A stretch of DNA of 64,000 bases from Calditrichota bacterium (GTDB lineage: Bacteria; CLD3), in NCBI GenBank assembly GCA_008501735.1, contig QQUF01000049.1, forward strand, positions 1 through 64,000, written 5' to 3'. The position numbers were made by a program, and so were the translations under genes. The notes beneath the pieces are model-generated. The model ran no database searches. It had not been told where the DNA came from and worked only from the letters and a program-made list of their open reading frames with translations. Below are positions 9,954-18,052 of the stretch, piece by piece. Position 1 is the stretch's first letter. Every line of letters starts with the position of its first letter.

Positions 9954-10621
9954 TTAGGATTTACAGCGAGAGTTTCGACTGTTGTAGGAAGCCATTTCTT
10001 TGGTGAGTAACTTGGAAAAGCCATTTCTTGCTCACCGTTTCCAATGTAAAATGCAATTTTCAATTTGTCAGCAATCTTTGTTCCGTCTTTAATTTTCTCT
10101 TTTGGAATCACAAACTCCGCAGTCCATTTGTGCTGATAAGTTAAGTTTGGTTTCCCAAGCCAATCTTTTTGATTTGGCATTCTTTTCTTACCTGAATTAA
10201 AGTAGCTTTTTCCATTTCCCAAAGATTCTGTGTTCTCTTTGCCTTTCTCGAAAGGTGCTAACCTAAACTCGTATTCGGTTTCACTTGGATATTTATCTTT
10301 ATTTTTGTGGTCTGCGGAAATCCAAATCCTAATCTCAGAATTTGTTGTGTCAGGAATTACCTTTTCATAAATTTCAAATGCAAAATAGAGTAAACCTCCA
10401 TTTGTTTTGTAGTAAACTTTAGCTCTTGAATCGTTGTACATCGGAATTTGGAAAACTCTTGCATCTGACCACTCACGAGCCAAAATTTTTCCATCAACAT
10501 TCACGTACTGACCGTATTTGAAATCTAATTTGTCGATTAGAACTGACGGGTCAAGGTAAATGCTTTTTTGTGAGCAACTGACCGTTAAAACGCATAAAAA
10601 GAAAAAGAGAAAATTTTTCAA
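9950..10621 (-). CDS. Lipoprotein with CBM9/DOMON-like beta-sandwich
   Basis: TTG start with an AGTAGGAAACC site. The first 16 residues form a lipoprotein signal peptide ending at LTVSC, so the mature protein should be lipid-anchored in the envelope. The remaining 200 residues begin with DGKILAREWSDARVFQIP, which matches the entry of CBM9-like/DOMON-like domains where a Trp-containing loop leads into the sandwich. RIWISADHKNKDK and AEFVIPKEKIK fit the later strands. Ligand unknown, possibly a sugar. It overlaps alr by four bases, which suggests coexpression. Confidence 0.65.
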   Translation of the reverse strand: MKNFLFFFLCVLTVSCSQKSIYLDPSVLIDKLDFKYGQYVNVDGKILAREWSDARVFQIPMYNDSRAKVYYKTNGGLLYFAFEIYEKVIPDTTNSEIRIWISADHKNKDKYPSETEYEFRLAPFEKGKENTESLGNGKSYFNSGKKRMPNQKDWLGKPNLTYQHKWTAEFVIPKEKIKDGTKIADKLKIAFYIGNGEQEMAFPSYSPKKWLPTTVETLAVNPK

Positions 10622-10725
10622 AATGGTTTCCTACTGAATTTTAGAATTGGATTCAAATTTAAGACTCGAACTTAGTTTTTAGAAACAATAAACTTCATTT
10701 TTTTATACCACGAAAAACTCAAACA

Positions 10726-10780
10726 GGCTAAAGCCTGCACTCCTAAGCTCTCGTTTGCTTTTCCAAAATTCTTCGGTTTA
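10726..10780. repeat. Intergenic repeat A, copy 1
   Basis: A 55-bp unit beginning with GGCTAAAGCCTG (core palindrome CAGGCTAAAGCCTG) is repeated about 90 bp downstream with a single mismatch. The 340-bp gap 10622-10962 holds the two copies, a GAGACGCAC palindrome and short GACTCCT repeats, and I see no gene. The 62-residue track ORF here is a by-product of the repeat. Confidence 0.85.
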
Positions 10781-10810
10781 AAATAGTTCGGACAATTAAA
10801 TTTTGTTTTG

Positions 10811-10832
10811 GAGACGCACCGCCGTGCGTCTC
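10811..10832. repeat. Palindromic repeat B, copy 1
   Basis: GAGACGCAC and GTGCGTCTC form a perfect 9-bp inverted repeat with a four-base loop, followed by TAC. A near-identical element occurs at 55264. Confidence 0.8.
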
Positions 10833-10870
10833 TACATAGTTTTTTGAAAATACTAACCACGGAAAAAACT

Positions 10871-10925
10871 GGCTAAAGCCTGAACTCCTAAGCTCTCGTT
10901 TGCTTTTCCAAAATTCTTCGGTTTA
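10871..10925. repeat. Intergenic repeat A, copy 2
   Basis: Matches copy 1 at 54 of 55 positions by direct comparison. It differs at the base after GCCTG (A instead of C). Confidence 0.85.
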
Positions 10926-10962
10926 CTGCAAAACTAACTTCTGACTCCTGACTCCTGAATTC

Positions 10963-11430
10963 TTACTTTATTGGTTTGATTTCAAAATCTTCGCCAAACT
11001 CGTCCAAAATTTGTGCAATAATTTTTGCAACCCCAGAAGCAAGATTTGTACAGAAACTGTGTCTTTCAGTCGAATGAAATTCTGCAAACTGCCCTGTCAA
11101 AGAGTTGCAAATTATACTTTCAGAGTTACCAAAATCTAGTTCTTGTTTGTAAAGTTCATTAAATCTTAAAATTGCTTTTTGGAGTTTTTGAGTAACTTTT
11201 CCTGTTGGACTTGGGTCACCAAAAATTTCTCCAAGAACAAGTTCGCCTGCCTTGATTGCTCCACATTGACCTTCTCCTGTAATTCCACCTTTTCGTAAAG
11301 ATTGGTAAGGTTTCGTTTCCAAGTTAAAGGTTTCAGCGAGACAAATCCCACAACTTCTGTGAGGAGTTTCTTTGCCTTCGTAAAGTGTGAAAGCCTTTTT
11401 AAAAGCTGCTTGAATTTTTGGGTTTTGCAT
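10963..11430 (-). CDS. C_GCAxxG_C_C family redox-type protein
   Basis: A small cytoplasmic protein of 155 residues. The motifs HRSCGICLAE, GQCGAIKAGE and two further C-terminal cysteines (IICNSL, SFCTNL) follow the spacing of the C_GCAxxG_C_C family, thought to bind a metal or carry redox-active thiols. The central GCA triplet is GQCGAIKAG here, a slight variant. The ATG has an AAAAGGATATAAAG site. It lies downstream of the exonuclease/UvrC fusion, 30 bp apart on the same strand, and may be cotranscribed. The function of this family is not firmly established. Confidence 0.75.
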   Translation of the reverse strand: MQNPKIQAAFKKAFTLYEGKETPHRSCGICLAETFNLETKPYQSLRKGGITGEGQCGAIKAGELVLGEIFGDPSPTGKVTQKLQKAILRFNELYKQELDFGNSESIICNSLTGQFAEFHSTERHSFCTNLASGVAKIIAQILDEFGEDFEIKPIK

Positions 11431-11460
11431 CTTTATATCCTTTTTGAGAAAACTTAAAAA

Positions 11461-13359
11461 CTATTCCAAATCCTTAACTAACAAAGCGTCGGCAATTTTA
11501 CTTTTCAATTTTTCGCGAAGTTTTGTGCGCCTAACTTTGTTTAAGTCAATTAAAGAGCCTTTGTTTGAACTTACGTTTAGCCAGTGCGAAAGAATCCGAA
11601 CTTTATCAAGTTCATCTTTGTCAAACGGAATTCTTATTCCAGCTTCTCTGTTGTAAAACTCTTTGTCTAAGAAATTTTCGATTAAAGTTATTTTTGATTT
11701 CTTTTGAAAAAAGCTAAAAATATTTTTCAACTTTCCACTCAAAACTACAAAAATTTTAATTTCTCGCGGGTTTACAGATGGTAGAATTATCAAGAAATTA
11801 TTTTCAATTAATTCACGAGAAAGCAAATGTCTTGACTTATTAATTAACTCAAGACTTTCGATTCGGTTCTGAGTTTTTTGGGCGTACTCGAAATCTAATT
11901 TCTTCGCAGCATTGTCCCGAACTTCAATTAATTTCTCAATTGGTTGTTTAGTCTTTGACTTCAAAAAATCTATCAGTTCGACCAAAGTTTCGTTGTAACG
12001 CTCTTTGCTAACAGACAAATTACAAGGAGCTTCACACTGCTTTAGGTGAAAGAAAAAACAAGCCTCAAAATCTTCTTTCGGATTCAAGTCTTCTTCACAC
12101 TGACGAACCAAAAACGACCTATGGATTTCGTCTAAAATTCTTTCAAGATTTCTCAATTGACGAAAAGGTCCGAAGTACATTCCTTTGTCAGGTGAAATTT
12201 TTTGAGTAATTAAAATTCTTGGGAAATCGTTATCGAGGTCAATTTTTAAAAATGGTAAATTCGTATAATTTTTAATTTGGTAATTGTAAAGCGGTTGATT
12301 TTTTTTGATGAGTTCCGACTCCAAAAGCAAAGCCTCAAGTTCAGAACCAAGAATTTCGTATTCGATTCGGTAAGTATTTTGGACGAGACTTTTAACCTTT
12401 TCCGAATGCCCTTGGTTTTGGTAAAAATAACTGTTTACTCTGTGTTTCAGATTCTTAGCTTTACCGATGTAAATCGTTTTGTCATTTTTGTCTTTGAAAA
12501 AATAAACTCCTGGAACTTCTGGAAAAAACCTTACCATTGTTCGGTTGTAATGTAATTTTTCAGGGTTTAGTTTGCGGACAGCAGGTTTTTGGAAGTTAAC
12601 CAAAGAATGAAAATCATAAATATTTGCATTCGGAAGCATTTCAAAGAATCTTAGCAAAATCTTAGCTGTTGCTGTTGCATCTTCCAAAGCCCTGTGGTGT
12701 TTCAGTTTAATTCCAAAATGTTCACTGATTGCTAAAAGACCTTTTTGTTTTAAACCTCTGAGAAGTTTTCTTGCGATTCGTAAAGTACAAATTGAGTCGT
12801 TTGCAAGAACCTCACCTGTTAGGTTTTCAACTTCAAAATCCAAGAACATCAAATCAAAGTCCGAGTTATGAGCAACTAAAACCGAATCTTCTCCAATCCA
12901 CTCCAAAAAATTTGGCAAAACATCTTCAATTTTTGGGGAGTCTTTAACCATTTCATTTGTGATTCCAACGATTCTTTGAACGTTGTAAGGAATTTTCTTT
13001 TCAGGATTAATCAGAGATTCAAAAGTATCAACGAATTTGCCGTTTACGATTTTTACTGCACCGATTTCGGTAATCCTATCTTTCGGAGGAGCAGAACCTG
13101 TTGTCTCAAAATCAAGCACAACATAAGTTCTATCGCTAAACCGAACTAAATTTTCCTTGCCGTCCAAAGTCTTAAGAATTTTCCAAAAACCTGTTTCCAA
13201 TTTTTCAAAACGGTTGTCATTTTTGAGTAGAGATTCGAGAATTCTCTCGGCGGGAATTAATGTGTTTTTAGATTTTGTGTTAAAAAGATGAGTGAAAATT
13301 TCTTCTGTGGAACAAGGTTTCCCTTGATTTGCGATATAAGTGTAGACTTTGTCTTGCAT
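11461..13359 (-). CDS. DEDDh exonuclease fused to UvrC-like GIY-YIG nuclease half
   Basis: A two-nuclease fusion. Residues 1-65 look like a winged helix. Residues 78-240 form a DnaQ-type 3'-5' exonuclease with VVLDFETTG (Asp83), HNSDFDLMFLD and HRALEDA (His222, Asp227). Residues 282-360 form a GIY-YIG endonuclease with GVYFF, IYIGKAKNLKHRV (Arg307), Glu347 and PLYN. After it come Cys421, 434, 442 and 446, spaced almost exactly like the Fe-S cysteines of UvrC, and a UVR-like motif near residues 480-505. The UvrC C-terminal RNase H half and HhH domain are absent. Epsilon-Cho/UvrC fusions of this kind are known and are expected to act in DNA repair. It sits between a TPR protein and the C_GCAxxG gene. 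Confidence 0.88.
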   Translation of the reverse strand: MQDKVYTYIANQGKPCSTEEIFTHLFNTKSKNTLIPAERILESLLKNDNRFEKLETGFWKILKTLDGKENLVRFSDRTYVVLDFETTGSAPPKDRITEIGAVKIVNGKFVDTFESLINPEKKIPYNVQRIVGITNEMVKDSPKIEDVLPNFLEWIGEDSVLVAHNSDFDLMFLDFEVENLTGEVLANDSICTLRIARKLLRGLKQKGLLAISEHFGIKLKHHRALEDATATAKILLRFFEMLPNANIYDFHSLVNFQKPAVRKLNPEKLHYNRTMVRFFPEVPGVYFFKDKNDKTIYIGKAKNLKHRVNSYFYQNQGHSEKVKSLVQNTYRIEYEILGSELEALLLESELIKKNQPLYNYQIKNYTNLPFLKIDLDNDFPRILITQKISPDKGMYFGPFRQLRNLERILDEIHRSFLVRQCEEDLNPKEDFEACFFFHLKQCEAPCNLSVSKERYNETLVELIDFLKSKTKQPIEKLIEVRDNAAKKLDFEYAQKTQNRIESLELINKSRHLLSRELIENNFLIILPSVNPREIKIFVVLSGKLKNIFSFFQKKSKITLIENFLDKEFYNREAGIRIPFDKDELDKVRILSHWLNVSSNKGSLIDLNKVRRTKLREKLKSKIADALLVKDLE

Positions 13360-13386
13360 AAAAGTTCATCAGTCTTGTAGAAGGTT

Positions 13387-14163
13387 TTAACCTTTTTTCA
13401 TTAAGGAAATTATTTCTTTGGCATTTTTGGAAGATTCTAAAACTAGAGAAAGTTTTTCTTCTAAGTCTTCTATGTTGAGACGTTCTTTTCTTTTTGTCCG
13501 AACCATTCTTTTGAGCGTTACAACGTCCCAATTAAATTCAATTGGAATTTGGTCAAAAAGACTCATTGCTTTTTTAACATCGCCTTCTTCGTAGTAAATA
13601 TTTCCAAGAAATGAAAATGCCTCGTAAAATTCATCGACTTCGCTAATTGCATTCCAAAGGTGGTCTTTTGCGAAAAGCATTCCGAGAACGTGTCTGCAAA
13701 CTCCAATTCCAAAATTTGCGTCAGGATTCATCGGGTCAATTTCAATAGCTAAATCAAAGAACCTAAGTGCTTGCAAAAAATATTCATAGTTGCACAAAGC
13801 TCTGCCGATTGAAGTTGCGTATTCGGCTTTTGTTTCATCTTCCTCATCAAAATTAAGCATTGAGTTTTCAAACAAGGTCATTGCTGCATCAATTCTATTG
13901 AAATTGAGTAATGAAATTCCCAAACCAATTTGCATATCTGGGTTCTCAGCCTCAATCTCAAGACCTTTCTCAAATGCTAATTTTGCCATTCCGAATTCTT
14001 CAATCTCAAGATTCGCCATTCCGATTCCATTAATTAATTCGGGTGAACTTGGGTACTGTTCAAGTCCTTCTTGGAAAGTATTTAACGCAATTCCAGGTTT
14101 ACAATCTTTTAGTAAAATGAAACCTCGATTAACAAATTCTTCTAAAGGAGCGAATTCCTTCAT
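13387..14163 (-). CDS. Tetratricopeptide repeat protein
   Basis: 258 residues built almost entirely of TPR units (for example GIALNTFQEGLEQYPSSPEL and ALRFFDLAIEIDPMNPDANF). No signal peptide is present, so it is probably cytoplasmic or peripheral. Its ATG overlaps the stop of the membrane protein upstream (TAATG), so the two are translationally coupled. A role in assembling a partner complex, perhaps with that membrane protein, is an inference from the overlap. Confidence 0.85.
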   Translation of the reverse strand: MKEFAPLEEFVNRGFILLKDCKPGIALNTFQEGLEQYPSSPELINGIGMANLEIEEFGMAKLAFEKGLEIEAENPDMQIGLGISLLNFNRIDAAMTLFENSMLNFDEEDETKAEYATSIGRALCNYEYFLQALRFFDLAIEIDPMNPDANFGIGVCRHVLGMLFAKDHLWNAISEVDEFYEAFSFLGNIYYEEGDVKKAMSLFDQIPIEFNWDVVTLKRMVRTKRKERLNIEDLEEKLSLVLESSKNAKEIISLMKKG

Positions 14164-15185
14164 TAACTATCGCCTTCTGTTTGGATGCTTGAAAATGATA
14201 ATTTTTCTTTCCAAAAATAGTAAAAACCGATGATGTTTATTGGAATGAATTGTGTAATGTAATGATTAACCAATGCAAAACCCAAAGCTAAATTTGGCAG
14301 AATTCCGCCATTACTCAAGAAAATTAAAATTTCTTTATAAGCTGCATCTAAAGTCCCAACTGAGCCAGGACCTGCAGGAATCATAACCGAAATTCCACCA
14401 ACAACAATTATCACTAAAGTTGCGGGAAAAAGTTCACCGATTTTGTCTTCAATTCCAAAAGTGTAAATCGTAAAATAAAGATTTGCAATGAAACAAGCCC
14501 ACATTACCAAAGAACTTGCAATTACTGGAATGAAATGCTCAGTTTTTTGCAAAGAGGCAATACCTATCCAAAAAGAACGAAGAATTCCGATAAGTTTTTC
14601 AGATAGGTCTTTAGGAAACTTGCTTAAGAAAAACATCGCTATTTTTTTCGCTGTCTCTTTCGCAAAAAGCGGAAAAAGTAAGCCCGATAAGACGAAAAGA
14701 GTTCCAACTAAAATTATTGTTCCTGAACTCGAAAGAGTTCTTCCAAGAAATTCCCGTTCAGCGAGATGCGGATTAAGAACAATTGCTCCAATCAGCAAAA
14801 GCAGAAGTGTAAGCACATCAACAATTCTTTCAACCACAATTGTTGCAAAGGAAGTTGTGCGAGAAATGTTTTCGGTTTTGCCAATTACGTAAGCTCTAAA
14901 AAATTCACCAAGTCTTAGTGGAAAAATATTTAAAGCCATATAACCAACCATCACAGCAGAATAGAGATTGCTCAGTTTCACATCTTTCACATCGCTTAAC
15001 AAGTAGCGCCAACGAACTGCACGAAGCCAGTAACTGAGAATGTGTGCAGCAATCGCTGGAATTAGCCAAAGCCAATTTGAGTCCAAAATCGTTTGCCAAA
15101 GTTCAGCGAAAAGAATGTCTTTAAAGGCAAGATAAATGAAAAAAACACTGATTAAAGTGCCAATTAGGAATTTAAGTATTTTCAC
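14163..15185 (-). CDS. LPG-synthase-type transmembrane protein (UPF0104/YbhN family)
   Basis: A polytopic inner-membrane protein with about eight spans and the conserved LRAVRWRYLL and FPLRLGEFFRAYVIGK segments of the lysylphosphatidylglycerol synthase transmembrane domain family. The C-terminal aminoacyl-transfer domain of true MprF is absent, as in most stand-alone members, which are suspected lipid or lipid-linked sugar flippases. A GTG start with a purine-rich GAAGAGAGC site fits best. It is the first gene of a pair with the TPR gene and is separated from the upstream secreted protein by a strong terminator. Confidence 0.85.
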   Translation of the reverse strand: MKILKFLIGTLISVFFIYLAFKDILFAELWQTILDSNWLWLIPAIAAHILSYWLRAVRWRYLLSDVKDVKLSNLYSAVMVGYMALNIFPLRLGEFFRAYVIGKTENISRTTSFATIVVERIVDVLTLLLLLIGAIVLNPHLAEREFLGRTLSSSGTIILVGTLFVLSGLLFPLFAKETAKKIAMFFLSKFPKDLSEKLIGILRSFWIGIASLQKTEHFIPVIASSLVMWACFIANLYFTIYTFGIEDKIGELFPATLVIIVVGGISVMIPAGPGSVGTLDAAYKEILIFLSNGGILPNLALGFALVNHYITQFIPINIIGFYYFWKEKLSFSSIQTEGDS

Positions 15186-15302
15186 GAAAGCTCTCTTCTT
15201 ACGAAACGAAAATTGTCTAATTTTGAGTTAGAAAATTGAAAGGTTAAGTTAAATGAATTTTGAGAAAAAGCAAAAATCTTAGTTCTTAAATCTCTAAGAC
15301 AA

Positions 15303-15337
15303 AAAAAGGTGCTAAGGAATAATTCCTTAGCACCTTT
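15303..15337 (-). terminator. Rho-independent terminator after the T9SS cargo gene
   Basis: Arms AAAGGTGCTAAGGAA and TTCCTTAGCACCTTT with a three-base loop and a long T-run on the minus strand. It separates the secreted protein gene from the membrane-protein gene. Confidence 0.88.
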
Positions 15338-15368
15338 ATCAAATTGAGATAATTTTAATCAAATAAAA

Positions 15369-17336
15369 TTATTTGAGAAGAACCATTTTTTTGATGTCAG
15401 TGAAGTTACCACTAGTGAGTTTGTAGAAATAAACACCACTTGCAACTTTACTTCCATTTAAGTCAGTTCCGTCCCATTGTGCAGTGTGATTTACACCACC
15501 AACAATTTTTTCGCTAACCAATGTTTTAACTTCTTGTCCTAAGACATTAAAAATAGTTAAAGAAGCAAAATCAGTTTCTGGAATTTGGAAGCTGATTTGA
15601 GTTGTTGGATTAAATGGATTAGGGAAGTTTTGAGCTAAGTTGTAGCTTTTAACGATGTTATCGTTTTCATCAACATCAACACCTAAATTAGAAGTTACTG
15701 TTGCTCTAATCATCAAGTTATCAGTTGCTCTTGAACGGTCAGGAGCAAATCCACCAGTGTATTCCCAACCTCTGTTACAAGGAGCGAAATTTGTTTGCTC
15801 AATTCTAATTCCAAAAGAACTGTTTACAAGGTGAAGAACTGAAACTGCAAATTTGCCACTGTTAAGTTGGTAAGGTTGTGGAAGAACTGTTTCATAAACA
15901 GTGTTGCCAGCAGTTACTTGAATAACTTCTTCGTGAATAACTGTTCCTGGTTGGTCTTGGTTTGGACCTGCATCCATTAAGTGAACTCTAACCCAAGCTG
16001 GACCAGCTGCTGTTAAATCACCTGATTCAAACTCTGCTTTATTAATCCAAATAGGATAAGCATCAGCAGGGAATTCAAATTCGTTTGCAAAACCTGAAGA
16101 GTCTCCATTCCAAGAACGGCTTGTAAAGTTTTGCTCAACTCCGTCATAACGAACCAAAACTTCTGGCTGTGTAAAATCAACAACTCTGTATTGAGTATAT
16201 AGTTTGTCGTTAAGGTTATTACCATCAGTTGGATTAGTTTTTACTTCGAATTCCATTGCGAAAGGACCAACGTCATTAGCTGTTGGAGCAAAAGGAGTTG
16301 GAAAAGAGAAAGTCTGACTTGTTTGAGCATCTAAAACACCAATTTGCTCAGTTTCATTGTAAAGTAAACTGAATGCAGGCATTAAAAACATTCTTAAAGT
16401 TGTTTGAACTGTAGTAGAATTAATAGTACCAAAGTTTTGTAAAGAAAGTGTTGGATACAAAGTATCACCAACATTTAAGAAAAATGCTTGGTTAAAGTTA
16501 TTGTTTACCCAACCTGGACCAACATCTTCAATTTGGAAAGTAGTCGAAGAAGGTGGGTCAAATTTTACAACTAAACTATCTGCATAAATATTTTCAATTG
16601 GAAGGTTATCTCTTAAGTATGCAATTCCTAAATCATTTCCAACACCAGATAAAGCTCCAAGAACTGTTTCAATTCCAATTACATTCGCAAGTGAACCTTG
16701 GTCAGTGAAATCACCAGTTTGAGGTCCGTACTGCATAGTGATTGAAGAATCAGCTCCAGAAATAATAATTTGGAAAGTGTGAGCAGTTACTGCTGGAGGA
16801 ATATTTGAACTAAATTCTCTAATGCCTTCCCAAGAAATAATTGTAGAATCAGTTCCATTTGTCCAAAACCAAGCATTTCCTGGAGAACCAGGACCTGGAT
16901 CTAAATCACCGCAAAGTCCACAAACAAGGTCGTTTGGTAAAGCAGTACTTTTAAATTCAGAAAAATTGTGGTTGAAAGGAAGTGGAGAAGACCAAGATAT
17001 CCCACCATTAGATTTAATCCAAAGTTTGTCCACTGAATACCAGTAGTAACTAAAGTCAAAACCTAATTGGTATGGTCCAATTGAGTTATCATCTGTAAAC
17101 AAAGGTTTAATATCTACTGCATTTGGTAATACACTTACGTCAATCCAGTTATAAACTGGAGCAGCAGCAGTTGTGTCATTACTATCAATGTAAGTGTATC
17201 CAAAGTCATCTGAACCAGTTGCATTGATAGAATTAGGCTTAATTTTTACAGAGTAGTTAGCCTCTGTAACGGCAAAAGCCGAAGTAGCTAATAAAGCTCC
17301 TATTCCGAGAACAAGAAAAGGATTAGCATGTTTCAT
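15369..17336 (-). CDS. Secreted T9SS cargo protein with nidogen-like domain
   Basis: The signal peptide (MKHANPFLVLGIGALLATSA) and a C-terminal type-A sorting domain (NFPNPFNPTTQISFQIP ... SGVYFYKL ... KKMVLLK, about residues 570-655) mark export by Sec and then T9SS to the surface or medium. Residues 60-270 contain LGFDFSYYWYSVDKLWIKSN, reminiscent of nidogen-like domains where an F-x-F-Y-Y strand is followed by a sNG turn. The middle region is a beta-rich linker of the CARDB type. The ribosome binding site is TGGAGGAATT. The DUF151 gene is 52 bp upstream on the same strand. Ligand and function are unknown. Confidence 0.85.
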   Translation of the reverse strand: MKHANPFLVLGIGALLATSAFAVTEANYSVKIKPNSINATGSDDFGYTYIDSNDTTAAAPVYNWIDVSVLPNAVDIKPLFTDDNSIGPYQLGFDFSYYWYSVDKLWIKSNGGISWSSPLPFNHNFSEFKSTALPNDLVCGLCGDLDPGPGSPGNAWFWTNGTDSTIISWEGIREFSSNIPPAVTAHTFQIIISGADSSITMQYGPQTGDFTDQGSLANVIGIETVLGALSGVGNDLGIAYLRDNLPIENIYADSLVVKFDPPSSTTFQIEDVGPGWVNNNFNQAFFLNVGDTLYPTLSLQNFGTINSTTVQTTLRMFLMPAFSLLYNETEQIGVLDAQTSQTFSFPTPFAPTANDVGPFAMEFEVKTNPTDGNNLNDKLYTQYRVVDFTQPEVLVRYDGVEQNFTSRSWNGDSSGFANEFEFPADAYPIWINKAEFESGDLTAAGPAWVRVHLMDAGPNQDQPGTVIHEEVIQVTAGNTVYETVLPQPYQLNSGKFAVSVLHLVNSSFGIRIEQTNFAPCNRGWEYTGGFAPDRSRATDNLMIRATVTSNLGVDVDENDNIVKSYNLAQNFPNPFNPTTQISFQIPETDFASLTIFNVLGQEVKTLVSEKIVGGVNHTAQWDGTDLNGSKVASGVYFYKLTSGNFTDIKKMVLLK

Positions 17337-17388
17337 AATTTAATTCCTCCATTGAGAATTTCTGCTATGAAGCAGTGGTTTTATAGGT

Positions 17389-17949
17389 TTAAGAAATTTT
17401 ATTTAACTTATCTCTAATTTCGGCAGCTTTCTCGTAATTTTCAGACTCGATTGCTGCATCAAGTTCAACTTTCAAACGTTCGGAATCAGACATTGATTCC
17501 ACTTCAGGGAAAGATTTTTCATCTTTTAAGAAATCTAAAGGCTCATTTTCACTACTTTCAGGGTTCGAAAGAATATTTTCGTTTGCAAAAATTGGAGCGT
17601 TAACACGAATTGCTAAAGCCATTGCGTCAGAAGGTCTTGAATCAATTTGAATTATCAAACCTTCTTTATTCTCCAATTCTAAATCTGCAAAGTAAGTGTT
17701 TCCTTGCAATTTCTTGATGACTATCTTTTTAACTTTTGCCTCAAGTTTTTCAATAATTTTACTTAATAAATCATGAGTTAAAGGTCTTTGTAAAGGAACT
17801 TTATCAATTGCAAAAGCAATTGATTGTGCTTCGAATGGTCCAATAACTATATTTAAAACTCTTGAAGCAACTTGCTCCTTAAGAGTAACGACATAAGATT
17901 GTGTTACTGGAGAAAATTTTATTTGGGAAATATCCATCGAAACAATCAT
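17389..17949 (-). CDS. Bifunctional nuclease family protein (DUF151) with C-terminal UVR motif
   Basis: Residues 10-130 match the DUF151/BFN fold, including RPLTHDLLSKIIEKL and IDSRPSDAMALAIRVNAPIF. The last 35 residues carry an UvrB/UvrC-type helical hairpin (ESENYEKAAEIRDKL). This two-part form is common in Bacteroidetes/Chlorobi relatives. Related plant proteins cut DNA and RNA, but the bacterial role is unclear. The ATG at 17949 has an AAAGGATTC site; an in-frame ATG four codons in is possible. It precedes the T9SS cargo gene, although no functional link is evident. Confidence 0.88.
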   Translation of the reverse strand: MIVSMDISQIKFSPVTQSYVVTLKEQVASRVLNIVIGPFEAQSIAFAIDKVPLQRPLTHDLLSKIIEKLEAKVKKIVIKKLQGNTYFADLELENKEGLIIQIDSRPSDAMALAIRVNAPIFANENILSNPESSENEPLDFLKDEKSFPEVESMSDSERLKVELDAAIESENYEKAAEIRDKLNKIS

Positions 17950-18008
17950 TCGAGAATCCTTTTTTATCCGTTAAATAACTTTGTAATTATAATAAAAACA
18001 GATAAAAA

Positions 18009-18042
18009 AGAAAGAGTAAAATTTTGCAAATTTACTCTTTCT
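18009..18042 (-). terminator. Rho-independent terminator of the TonB-receptor operon
   Basis: Perfect 12-bp arms AGAAAGAGTAAA and TTTACTCTTTCT with a ten-base loop and a T-run on the minus strand, directly after the lipoprotein stop. It ends the four-gene unit 18053-27697. Confidence 0.88.
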
Positions 18043-18052
18043 AAATTGAACT

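Noticed and set aside
10672-10860. 62-residue minus-strand ORF
   Set aside because: It lies across dispersed intergenic repeats, has no ribosome binding site and no family resemblance.
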